Made by a program: the position numbers and the translations under genes | The notes under the pieces: model-generated | Seen by the model: only the letters and a program-made list of their open reading frames with translations | The model's database searches: none | What the model was told of the DNA's origin: nothing | Part shown: one piece after another, positions 1 through 5,967 of the stretch | Position numbering within the stretch: the stretch's first letter is position 1 | Layout of the letters: every line of letters starts with the position of its first letter | Assembly: GCA_027083995.1 (NCBI GenBank) | Contig: JALWME010000010.1 | Span: forward strand, 1-7,997 | From: Sulfurovum sp. | GTDB lineage: Bacteria > Campylobacterota > Campylobacteria > Campylobacterales > Sulfurovaceae | Direction of reading: 5' to 3' | Length of the DNA: 7,997 bases

Positions 1-587
1 CAAAAAAGCAGCTTATTGAAATCATACTTTTTTGTAGCAAATGAAAAGCTGTGATAAAAGCCCATTTTATTTTCGGAACTAAACTGAACATCTAAGATTT
101 TTTCTAAAGTATGAAACCTGGATTTTATGCGTAAGTATCCAAGTTTAGAGCGTATTTTTTCTTTGGTTATTTTGGCATTTTTGACATCTATAAAGGCATC
201 AAGTATAAGACTTTCTTCTTGTTTGCTATGCTCTATGCCATCTAAAAGCATAAGTATTTTTTCTACTTTGTCTAAAGGGTGTTTCTCTTTTTGGGAATGA
301 TGTATAGATGTGTGTGATGAGACAAGGTAGGAGACTATCATTTCACGTGTACTTGCCCCTTCTTCTGACCACGCACGCCGTAAGGCACGTACCATGTCAT
401 CGTGTTCATATGAGGAGATTTTTAGTTCAAGAAGCATTACCAGTTCTATAAGCTTGTCATCACTCACTCTATTTATACCTTCATCAAAAGGTTGTCCATT
501 AAAGTAGTTACGTATTTTATTGTTTAGTTTTATAAGGTGTTTCTTTTTTTTCTTTGCCATAACAATAGTATAGCCAATTGTAGCCAT
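1..587 (-). CDS. Unrecognised basic helical protein, N-terminal 195 codons (partial)
   Basis: The reading frame is open from an ATG at 587 to the left edge, so the C-terminus is missing. I chose this start because AGAGG lies 5 bases upstream of it; an in-frame ATG at 560 (residue 10) has no comparable site. The protein begins with a lysine run at residues 12-16 and is then mostly charged, amphipathic and helical, with no signal peptide, membrane segment, CxxC pair or nucleotide-binding loop visible. Residues 41-70 and 104-135 look like helical hairpins, and residues 138-165 are strongly basic. I do not recognise the family and assign no function. It is co-directional with the sodN gene upstream but separated from it by about 160 bases and a strong hairpin, so it is probably a separate transcription unit. 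Confidence is for this being a real gene. Confidence 0.75.
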   Translation of the reverse strand, partial: MATIGYTIVMAKKKKKHLIKLNNKIRNYFNGQPFDEGINRVSDDKLIELVMLLELKISSYEHDDMVRALRRAWSEEGASTREMIVSYLVSSHTSIHHSQKEKHPLDKVEKILMLLDGIEHSKQEESLILDAFIDVKNAKITKEKIRSKLGYLRIKSRFHTLEKILDVQFSSENKMGFYHSFSFATKKYDFNKLLF

Positions 588-602
588 TGAATCCTCTGAA
601 TA
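586..602 (-). repeat. 17-bp direct repeat, copy 1 (over the ribosome site of the first gene)
   Basis: The plus strand reads ATTGAATCCTCTGAATA, identical to 2843-2859. In both copies CTAGA-like sequence follows, with a one-base indel. On the minus strand this copy supplies AGAGG and the first bases of the start codon of the gene at 1-587. Confidence 0.7.
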
Positions 603-702
603 ATCTAGACTTTTACAATGGGTTTTGCAAATGTGAGATTGTGCAAGAGATTTGTATGTCCTAGTCGTAATTAAAATAGAAGTAGTTTTATTGCTTGTGA
701 GG

Positions 703-738
703 AAAGGGTTTTTAAGACAATTGTCTCAAAAACCCTTT
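703..738 (-). terminator. Hairpin downstream of sodN, likely terminator
   Basis: The arms at 703-718 and 723-738 pair over 15 of 16 positions (one A/C mismatch at 714/727) around an AATT loop. The structure starts 13 bases past the sodN stop codon. Read on the minus strand it is not followed by a clean T run; the T-rich flank (TATATTTTG) lies on the plus-strand side. Termination is therefore inferred from position and stem strength. It could also protect the sodN mRNA 3' end. Confidence 0.6.
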
Positions 739-751
739 ATATTTTGTGAAC

Positions 752-1225
752 CTAGTGAGCGTGTTTGTCCTTGCTATAGTAAGGTATTAAATCCTCTATA
801 CTTTTTGTAAGTGCATCTGCATATTTTACATCAGCATTTTGTTTTGCTTTCATTGCAGCTATGATTACGGCATGATGCGTTGCTAGACGCTGAGCATAGT
901 CTTTTTGACTTGTCTTTATCCGTTGTGTTAAAAAATAATCACTAATAGAAGAGATAATTTTTTGTGCATGATTCTCTTTGTTCATTACCCATCTTGTTAT
1001 CTGATTTTGAGACTGTGCATCTTTTTTCCCTGAAAGTTCTACTATGAGTTTTACAGATTTGGAGACAGTTGCAGCATCTTCAAGCATACGGTCTACTCTT
1101 GCTTTATCATCATATATGCCACAAGGTATCTGACAGTGTGCCTGTAGAAGTTGTGGAGTCAAAAGTCCCAAACTTACCATACCAAAAAATGCTGGTGGTA
1201 TTATTTTTTTAAGTGTTTTCATCAT
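752..1225 (-). CDS. sodN: Nickel superoxide dismutase with Sec-type signal peptide
   Basis: This enzyme dismutates superoxide to hydrogen peroxide and oxygen at a nickel centre. The precursor is 157 residues. Residues 1-29 form a signal peptide: basic start MMKTLKK, a hydrophobic core, then LQA. Position 30 onward reads HCQIPCGIY, the nickel-hook motif HCxxPCGxY. In characterised NiSODs nickel is bound by the N-terminal amine and side chain of His1, by Cys2 and by Cys6, all present here. The rest (128 residues; family mature length about 117) matches the four-helix-bundle pattern, including SDYF in the middle, and ends in a histidine-containing tail (KHAH). The start is the ATG at 1225, with AAGGA 9 bases upstream. 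An upstream in-frame ATG at 1300 lacks a ribosome site and would bury the signal peptide. Characterised NiSODs are usually unmasked by the dedicated peptidase SodX. No such gene lies in this window, and cleavage after LQA by signal peptidase I would free His1 directly. It is co-directional with the di-haem peroxidase-like gene upstream. Confidence 0.93.
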   Translation of the reverse strand: MMKTLKKIIPPAFFGMVSLGLLTPQLLQAHCQIPCGIYDDKARVDRMLEDAATVSKSVKLIVELSGKKDAQSQNQITRWVMNKENHAQKIISSISDYFLTQRIKTSQKDYAQRLATHHAVIIAAMKAKQNADVKYADALTKSIEDLIPYYSKDKHAH

Positions 1226-1295
1226 TTGTATTAATCCTTTAAAATTGAATATGTTTAAGGCAAAGCCAACAGAGGTGAATACTTCATACTCTATC

Positions 1296-1301
1296 ATCAT
1301 A
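1296..1301 (-). promoter_or_regulatory. Candidate -10 element for sodN
   Basis: On the minus strand this reads TATGAT (5 of 6 matches to TATAAT), preceded by a run of seven T, as is common in epsilonproteobacterial promoters that lack a -35. It would give a leader of roughly 60 bases before the ATG at 1225, and it overlaps the alternative start at 1300, which argues against that start. Weak evidence in AT-rich DNA. Confidence 0.3.
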
Positions 1302-1379
1302 TCAAAAAAATGAAAGATTTAGTCTATATTCTAAACTATGATACCTAAATGTTTGGTTATGACTTTTAGTCTATGATTT

Positions 1380-1435
1380 ATTGGCGAAGAGAAAGTAGCC
1401 AAGTTGTAAGCTAAATTCTCTTCATGTACGCCAAT
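1380..1435 (-). promoter_or_regulatory. Large imperfect hairpin between the di-haem gene and sodN
   Basis: ATTGGC (1380-1385) plus GAAGAGAA (1386-1393) pair with TTCTCTTC (1416-1423) and GCCAAT (1430-1435), leaving a six-base bulge at 1424-1429. The loop contains a further TAGC/GCTA pairing. It begins 11 bases beyond the stop of the di-haem gene and lies about 155 bases ahead of the sodN start. It could end or protect the upstream transcript or act as a leader structure for sodN. There is no T run after it on the minus strand, so a classic terminator is uncertain. Confidence 0.45.
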
Positions 1436-1446
1436 TTATATAAGTT

Positions 1447-2778
1447 TTATAGTGTACGTAAAAATGCCACTAAATCTTTTTTCTCTTCTTCTTTTAGTTT
1501 GAGTTCAAGTATAAGATTGAAAAACTCAACTGTATCTTCGATTGTTAAAAGTCTACCATCATGCAGGTAAGGAGGCGAATCCTTGAGTCCTCTTAATGAA
1601 AATGTTTTAATGAGTCCTTCTGGACGTCCCTTATAAAATCTTTCAACTTTTAAATCATGTGCACTATTATCTGTATAATAAGGTGCAGCATGACATGATG
1701 CACAGTTTTTATCAAAGAGTTTTTCCCCTCTAAGTTCTGAATCATTAGCTTTTTTAGGATTTAGCCTGCCATCTATACCAAGTTTAGGTGCAGGAGGAAA
1801 TGCAAGCATATTTTGCATAGCTGCCATTGCACCTACTTCTTCCCGTGTAAATCTTCTTGCACCTTTTTTAAGACCTATAACAGGATCTCCATCAAAGTAG
1901 GCAGTTTTCGCCTCAATTTCACTAAAATCAACCAGTGAACGTATGGCTCGTTTGGAACCAAAAAAATGTTGTACATTGACACCTCTTAGTGTAGGGGTAT
2001 CTATACGAAATCTTGTAAGTTGTGGTCTATTATCTGGATTAAGATGGAATACTCCACTACTATGTCCATTGACATGACAAGTAAAACAGGAGACTGCATC
2101 CTGTGCTTTATCCGCTTTTCTGTCAGAGGTAGCATTAAACTGTTGTTGTGCGACAGGGGTAACAAGTAAACGCATACCTTCAAGTTGTAGAGGCGTAAGA
2201 ATACCATTAAGTTTTTCAAAGTAATTATTGATTGTAATCTCTTCTCCTCCTGTAACATCCCCAAGATCTGGTCTGGAAATCAGATACATTGGTGGGGGAA
2301 ACTCAGGTAAATAGGCATCAGGCAAATCAAATTCCATATCAAAACGTTCTAATTCGGGATGCTCTTTTAGTTGCTGAGGAGAGACAACCAATCCTCCTGA
2401 TTCAGGTACCACATGAGGCAATGGTAAATAAGGAAATACACCTTTATTTTTTATCTCTTCAGGAGACATGTTAGAGAGTGAATCCCAGGTTGTGCCTTTT
2501 TTCAACTTAACTGTAGGTCCTACAGGTAAAGGTTTTCCACCAGACATTGTTGCACTGGGATCTACTTTTTCTGTAAGATTATAGCGTTCATTAAGAATCT
2601 TCATGTGCTTTTCCATAAGCATAGGCTTATTTTTTACATCTTCCTTTTTTATATCAGAAAATGATTTTGTGATACTTACAGGAGAATAACTAGTATCTAT
2701 AGCAAAACTTTGATTCCCTAAACCAAATATAGCTAAACCACTAATGATTAGTGATTTTTTTTTAAAATCATACTTCAT
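1447..2778 (-). CDS. Exported di-haem protein, cytochrome c peroxidase/MauG superfamily
   Basis: The protein has 443 residues and is probably periplasmic. Residues 1-26 are a signal peptide (MKYDFKKK, a hydrophobic stretch, then SFA). Two c-type haem sites are present, CFTCH at 231-235 and CASCH at 359-363. The C-terminal part has the superfamily pattern SLRGLKDSPPYLHDG at 394-408 followed by TIEDTVEFF. The first haem is followed by its own TPTLRGV (261-267) and HFFGSKR. Residues 27-225 are an unusual proline-rich extension (PYLPLPHVVP, LPEFPPPMY) absent from ordinary bacterial cytochrome c peroxidases, which are about 330-350 residues. Family members reduce hydrogen peroxide with electrons from small cytochromes, or carry out haem-based oxidations; which applies here cannot be read from sequence. 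The Met usually found after the second haem, in the A-V-x-x-M helix, appears to be Phe420. The start is supported by AAGGAT 5 bases upstream of the ATG. Its position beside sodN suits removal of the peroxide that NiSOD makes. I am sure of the superfamily, unsure of the activity. Confidence 0.88.
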   Translation of the reverse strand: MKYDFKKKSLIISGLAIFGLGNQSFAIDTSYSPVSITKSFSDIKKEDVKNKPMLMEKHMKILNERYNLTEKVDPSATMSGGKPLPVGPTVKLKKGTTWDSLSNMSPEEIKNKGVFPYLPLPHVVPESGGLVVSPQQLKEHPELERFDMEFDLPDAYLPEFPPPMYLISRPDLGDVTGGEEITINNYFEKLNGILTPLQLEGMRLLVTPVAQQQFNATSDRKADKAQDAVSCFTCHVNGHSSGVFHLNPDNRPQLTRFRIDTPTLRGVNVQHFFGSKRAIRSLVDFSEIEAKTAYFDGDPVIGLKKGARRFTREEVGAMAAMQNMLAFPPAPKLGIDGRLNPKKANDSELRGEKLFDKNCASCHAAPYYTDNSAHDLKVERFYKGRPEGLIKTFSLRGLKDSPPYLHDGRLLTIEDTVEFFNLILELKLKEEEKKDLVAFLRTL

Positions 2779-2808
2779 TTTTTATCCTTTTTATAGTGTA
2801 ATTAACCC

Positions 2809-2814
2809 ATAATA
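2809..2814 (-). promoter_or_regulatory. Candidate -10 element for the di-haem gene
   Basis: The minus strand reads TATTAT here (5 of 6 to TATAAT), about 30 bases ahead of the ATG at 2778. Seventeen bases further upstream lies only TTTATA, a poor -35. Reasonable placement but weak evidence. Confidence 0.3.
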
Positions 2815-2842
2815 AATGAGCATTTTTCAAGTATAAAATACA

Positions 2843-2859
2843 ATTGAATCCTCTGAATA
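2843..2859 (-). repeat. 17-bp direct repeat, copy 2 (in the divergent region)
   Basis: Exact match to 586-602. Here the copy forms the left arm of the inverted repeat at 2847-2879. On the minus strand it is followed by TTG and a reading frame of only 12 codons, so it does not appear to start a gene at this location. Confidence 0.7.
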
Positions 2860-2879
2860 TCTAGGTTATTCAGAGGGTT
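2847..2879. repeat. Inverted repeat (13-bp arms, 7-base spacer)
   Basis: AATCCTCTGAATA (2847-2859) and TATTCAGAGGGTT (2867-2879) are complementary over 13 positions with one G-T wobble; the inner 10 bp are perfect. It is located in the divergent region about 70 bases ahead of the di-haem gene. No gene on the plus strand ends here, so a terminator role makes little sense. An operator or a small repeat element is more plausible. The left arm and flank are shared with 586-602. Confidence 0.7.
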
Positions 2880-3138
2880 TAATTATCATATACAAACCTA
2901 GTTATCTAGAGATATTTAATTTTTCTCTCAAGAATTGTCTCTGGGATTTACAGACACGTTTATATGCCAAAAGCTAAAGTGAAATACCCAAATTTTATAA
3001 TATCTCCTGTAATGGGATGTATTTTTCATTCAATAGATAATAATTATCCTTTGAAAAGTATAGGGCAGAAAGACTTAATAAAAGATAAAATTTATTAATT
3101 AAAAATAATTATTAATAGTACTGTAAGTTAAGAAGTTT

Positions 3139-3144
3139 TATAAT
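3139..3144 (+). promoter_or_regulatory. -10 element of the ferritin gene
   Basis: A perfect TATAAT lies 30 bases before the ATG at 3175. No -35 consensus is found 16-18 bases upstream; the upstream DNA is instead almost pure A/T, as is usual for housekeeping promoters in Campylobacterota. Confidence 0.55.
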
Positions 3145-3174
3145 AAACCAACATATCAAAATAAGGAGTGCAAC

Positions 3175-3687
3175 ATGGCAAAAAGAGGTAATTCGATTAT
3201 CAAAGGTATAGAGATTTCAGAAGTGATTAACATGCTTAACAAAGCATATGCAGATGAGTGGTTGGCATACTATCAGTACTTTATAGAAGCTAAGGTGATT
3301 AAAGGCATTATGAAAGATGCTGCTATCGCCGAACTGGAACAGCATGCAACAGATGAGCTTCGGCATGCCAATATGGTAGCAGACCGTATTTTGCAACTAG
3401 GCGGTACCCCACTGCTCAATCCTAAAGATTGGTTTACGCACACCAATTGTGGCTATGAAGAACCAAAAGAATTTGATGTCGTAGCCATTTTGGAAGACTC
3501 TATTAAAGGAGAACAGTGTGCTATAAGTACGTATGCAGATATAGCTGAGGCTGTAAAAGATAAAGATATCGTTACCTATGATATCGTGAGTCAGATACTC
3601 GCAGATGAAGTAGAACATGAAGAGGACTTACAGGCACTTTCAGATGACATTACAGAGTTTATAGAGTCTATGAAAAAGCATATATAA
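3175..3687 (+). CDS. Dps-like ferritin (thioferritin/DPSL type)
   Basis: A 170-residue cytoplasmic four-helix ferritin-like protein that probably oxidises ferrous iron, consuming peroxide or oxygen, and stores it in a protein shell. Di-iron ligands can be placed on all four helices: Glu28 (helix A, ADEWLAYY), Glu61-x-x-His64 (helix B, DELRHA), Glu113 (helix C, KGEQC) and Glu145-x-x-His148 (helix D, DEVEHEE). This E...ExxH...E...ExxH pattern is the bacterioferritin-type site. Cys92 (TNCGYEEP) and Cys115 (GEQCAIS) recall the conserved cysteine pair of the DPSL (thioferritin) group known from Sulfolobus and Bacteroides. The start has AAGGAG 6 bases upstream of the ATG. It is transcribed away from the peroxidase-like gene, probably from the TATAAT at 3139. 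A simple bacterioferritin is the alternative; no haem-ligand Met is evident at the usual dimer-interface position, but I cannot settle that by eye. Confidence 0.87.
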   Translation: MAKRGNSIIKGIEISEVINMLNKAYADEWLAYYQYFIEAKVIKGIMKDAAIAELEQHATDELRHANMVADRILQLGGTPLLNPKDWFTHTNCGYEEPKEFDVVAILEDSIKGEQCAISTYADIAEAVKDKDIVTYDIVSQILADEVEHEEDLQALSDDITEFIESMKKHI

Positions 3688-3777
3688 GGGTTGTTTTATT
3701 AATATTTCAGGTTTAAGTTTTTCCCAAATATTTTCCTTCGTCATTGCTTTTGCATAGAAGCTACACAAATAAAAGTG

Positions 3778-3783
3778 TATAAT
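3778..3783 (+). promoter_or_regulatory. Candidate -10 element of the DoxX/FMN operon
   Basis: A perfect TATAAT preceded by TG lies 39 bases before the TTG start at 3823. No -35 match sits at the proper distance. Confidence 0.45.
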
Positions 3784-3822
3784 CATACTATGTAAATACG
3801 GTATACTCAATGGGAGGCAAGT

Positions 3823-4263
3823 TTGAAAGAAGTATTAAGCGAATTATCTGTTTTGTTCTCATACCCTAAAAATCTCATTATTTTAGCTGTTCGATTTATG
3901 TTGGCGTATGGGTTTGCTACGCCTGCACTACTTAAAATCAACGACTTAAAAGGCACTGAAGAGTGGTTTATACAAATGGCAGTACCTTTTCCTGCATTTT
4001 CTGCATATTTGGTCTCTGGTCTTGAAACCATTGGTATAGCATTATTGGTACTTGGTTTATTTACCAGATATATATCATTGTTACTTTCATTTATTATGAT
4101 AGGTGCTATGCTTTTTGTACATGCACCGCATGGATTTTCTGTTATACAAAATGGTATAGAGATACCTTTGTATTATCTTTTGTTTCTTCTTTTTTTGGTC
4201 ACTTTTGGAGCAGGAAAATATGCTTTAGATAATGTCCTCTTCAAAGATTATACAGATGAATAA
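3823..4263 (+). CDS. DoxX-family integral membrane protein
   Basis: A 146-residue protein with about four membrane-spanning segments (roughly residues 16-38, 56-80, 84-105 and 113-134), the size and arrangement of the DoxX family. Family-like features are RFMLAYGFATPALLKI (24-39) in the first helix and the GLETIGIALLVLGLFTR stretch (66-82), matching the E-G-x-x-L-x-L-G-L-x-T-R pattern. DoxX proteins are poorly understood inner-membrane redox partners. In mycobacteria a DoxX forms a complex with a superoxide dismutase and a sulfurtransferase. Translation starts at TTG: GGGAGG lies 5 bases upstream, and the nearby ATG at 3810 is in another frame that stops after about 15 codons. It overlaps the following FMN protein gene by 8 bases, so the two are almost surely cotranslated. 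Confidence 0.85.
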   Translation: MKEVLSELSVLFSYPKNLIILAVRFMLAYGFATPALLKINDLKGTEEWFIQMAVPFPAFSAYLVSGLETIGIALLVLGLFTRYISLLLSFIMIGAMLFVHAPHGFSVIQNGIEIPLYYLLFLLFLVTFGAGKYALDNVLFKDYTDE

Positions 4264-5956
4264 AGAAAATATTTTAATGCACATTCCGCTTTTTTCAGCA
4301 GACTGGGGTGTATTTCTGAAAATTTTACTCTTCATTTTGCTTCTTATACTGTTGGCTATGGCAATTTATGACAGATTTATACAGAGGAAAAACCAACTTC
4401 TTATCAACTACCCGCTCATAGGTCGTTTACGTTATCTGTTTTATCTGCTACGCAATCCTATGCGTCAGTATTTTGGTGATGAGACCTATTATGACTCTTT
4501 TGAGAAATTAGACTGGATATCTAAAGTCTCAAAAGGTAAAAGTCCTTACCTCTCTTTTTCTCCTACCAAACCTTATGGAAATCAAAAAACACTCTTTAAA
4601 CATGCAAATTTTGTCAAAGAGATACATGAGGTGGATGCTGAATTTTCCGTACATTTTGGAAAAAATAGAAAAGAGAGTTTTAAAAGTAGAAGTATTATCG
4701 GACGTTCAGCTATGAGTGATGGTTCTATATCTCCTGAGGGTACAAGGGCTTTTGCTAGAGGTGCTTATAATGGCCACTTTCCCATAAATACAGGTGAAGG
4801 AGGCCTAACATCTAATTTTCTTGCCACACTCAATGTTGAAGATTGTCATTGTAGTGATTTTTTAGAGATAAAAGAGGGGACTTGGTTTGCAAAAGGTGTA
4901 TACAAACTTATGAGAATCCTAAGTAATAGAGAAGTATCTCAACGTGTATACAGAAAAATGGTTTTAAGGCAAAAAGACAGAAATACATTTATATTTGACA
5001 ATAAAAAATTGCTATATTTTCGTATAGACTGGGGAAAAGATATAAAATATTTCCCTAAAAGAGTACCTACAAGTATACCAGATATCACTTTCCAGATGGG
5101 TTCTGGACTTTATGGTGTAAGAGATGAAAAAGGTAATTTTGATGCACTACGTTACCAAAAAGTGATGCGTTTTTGTCGCATGACAGAAGTAAAGCTTGCT
5201 CAAGGTGCAAAACAAACAGGGGGTAAATTACTCGCTACCAAAGTGAGTGAAGATATCTCTTATTACAGAGGCATACCTGCACATAAAGACCTCATAAGTC
5301 CAAATCGCTTTCCTTATGCAACAGATATGGAGACTTTTTTTAACTTTATAGAAGATCTTCAAAACTTCTCTTCTAAGCCTGTAGGATTTAAGATAGTCAT
5401 CTCTACAAAAGAGCATTTTGAAAGCTATGCCAAAGCCTTAAGCAAGAGAGTATCAGAAGGAAAAAGTTTGCCAGACTTCATTACTATAGATGGAGGAGAT
5501 GGGGGATCTGGTACTGCTTCTCTTGAGATGATGTCCAAGATAGGATTACCTATCCGTGAGGCACTGCTTATTGTCAATGATACCCTGCAATTATATGGAC
5601 TCAAAGAGGAAATTAAAATCATTGCCAGTGAAAAAGTGCTCACCCCAGATGATGTAGTAGAACTACTCTGTCATGGTGCAGACTTTATTAACATTGCTAG
5701 AGGATTTATGATATCTGCTGGGTGTATACGTGCAAGGGAGTGTTCAGGTGCAAATGGCAGAGATTGTCCTGTAGGACTTGCTACTATGAATGAAGCAAAA
5801 AGAAGTAAGTTTTTAGTCATAGAAAAGTCAAAACATATAGCTTTTTACCATCATCAACTTTTACATGGTGTACGCTCATTATTGGCAGTTATGGGTAAAA
5901 ACAATGTCTCCGAACTCTCACAAGATGACTTAACGCCACGATTTAAATTCCGTTAA
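4256..5956 (+). CDS. Membrane-anchored FMN-binding glutamate synthase-like protein
   Basis: A 566-residue protein matching the central plus FMN domains of the glutamate synthase large subunit, without the glutaminase or the C-terminal beta-helix domain. A hydrophobic segment at about 17-41 anchors it in the inner membrane. NTGEGG at 178-183, the KLAQGAKQTGGK loop at 313-324 and DGGDGGSGTAS at 412-422 are the family's substrate and FMN-phosphate loops. Cys490, Cys496 and Cys504 occupy the iron-sulphur position (GCIRARECSG...CPVG), but with C-x5-C-x7-C spacing, not the C-x5-C-x4-C of GltB. The actual substrate is unknown: proteins of this type occur widely without a GltD partner, and none is seen here. 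I chose the ATG at 4256, which overlaps the DoxX stop by 8 bases; ATGs at 4232 and 4277 are in frame but no better supported. The coupling to DoxX suggests a shared membrane redox function (inference). Confidence 0.85.
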   Translation: MNKENILMHIPLFSADWGVFLKILLFILLLILLAMAIYDRFIQRKNQLLINYPLIGRLRYLFYLLRNPMRQYFGDETYYDSFEKLDWISKVSKGKSPYLSFSPTKPYGNQKTLFKHANFVKEIHEVDAEFSVHFGKNRKESFKSRSIIGRSAMSDGSISPEGTRAFARGAYNGHFPINTGEGGLTSNFLATLNVEDCHCSDFLEIKEGTWFAKGVYKLMRILSNREVSQRVYRKMVLRQKDRNTFIFDNKKLLYFRIDWGKDIKYFPKRVPTSIPDITFQMGSGLYGVRDEKGNFDALRYQKVMRFCRMTEVKLAQGAKQTGGKLLATKVSEDISYYRGIPAHKDLISPNRFPYATDMETFFNFIEDLQNFSSKPVGFKIVISTKEHFESYAKALSKRVSEGKSLPDFITIDGGDGGSGTASLEMMSKIGLPIREALLIVNDTLQLYGLKEEIKIIASEKVLTPDDVVELLCHGADFINIARGFMISAGCIRARECSGANGRDCPVGLATMNEAKRSKFLVIEKSKHIAFYHHQLLHGVRSLLAVMGKNNVSELSQDDLTPRFKFR

Positions 5957-5967
5957 ACTTTGTTTTT

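Larger units (their letters stand above)
2779..3174. other. 396-bp divergent intergenic region
   Basis: This region separates the minus-strand di-haem/sodN genes from the plus-strand ferritin. It holds the inverted repeat at 2847-2879, a -10-like site for the di-haem gene, a TATAAT at 2996-3001 of unknown use, a very AT-rich palindromic stretch at about 3091-3117 and the TATAAT at 3139-3144 ahead of the ferritin. No convincing gene or structured RNA is visible. A 28-codon frame at 3012-3098 has no ribosome site. Confidence 0.8.

Noticed and set aside
1132..1146. Possible lipoprotein signal at LQAHC in the SOD precursor
   Set aside because: The residue before Cys is His, not Gly/Ala/Ser, so it is not a lipobox; His-Cys is the nickel hook.
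1226..1300. 25-residue N-terminal extension of the sodN reading frame to an ATG at 1300
   Set aside because: No ribosome site precedes it, it overlaps a -10-like sequence, and it would place 25 residues ahead of a well-formed signal peptide; the ATG at 1225 has AAGGA at proper distance.
2001..2474. Open frames on both strands inside the di-haem gene
   Set aside because: They lie within the di-haem coding sequence, lack ribosome sites and show no protein-like character; the haem motifs fix the true frame.
2996..3001. TATAAT far upstream of the ferritin gene
   Set aside because: No -35, no nearby gene start and very AT-rich surroundings; the TATAAT at 3139 is better placed. Could be a distal promoter but I cannot support it.
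3012..3098. 28-codon open frame in the divergent intergenic region
   Set aside because: No ribosome site, no recognisable protein character, and short frames of this size are expected in AT-rich DNA.
3810..3857. ATG with upstream context just before the DoxX gene as a separate small gene or as the DoxX start
   Set aside because: It is in a different frame and stops after about 15 codons; the TTG at 3823 has GGGAGG 5 bases upstream and continues into the DoxX family pattern.
4232..4255. Longer start of the FMN protein at ATG 4232
   Set aside because: No ribosome-site-like sequence ahead of it and a 32-base overlap with DoxX; the ATG at 4256 gives a typical short overlap.
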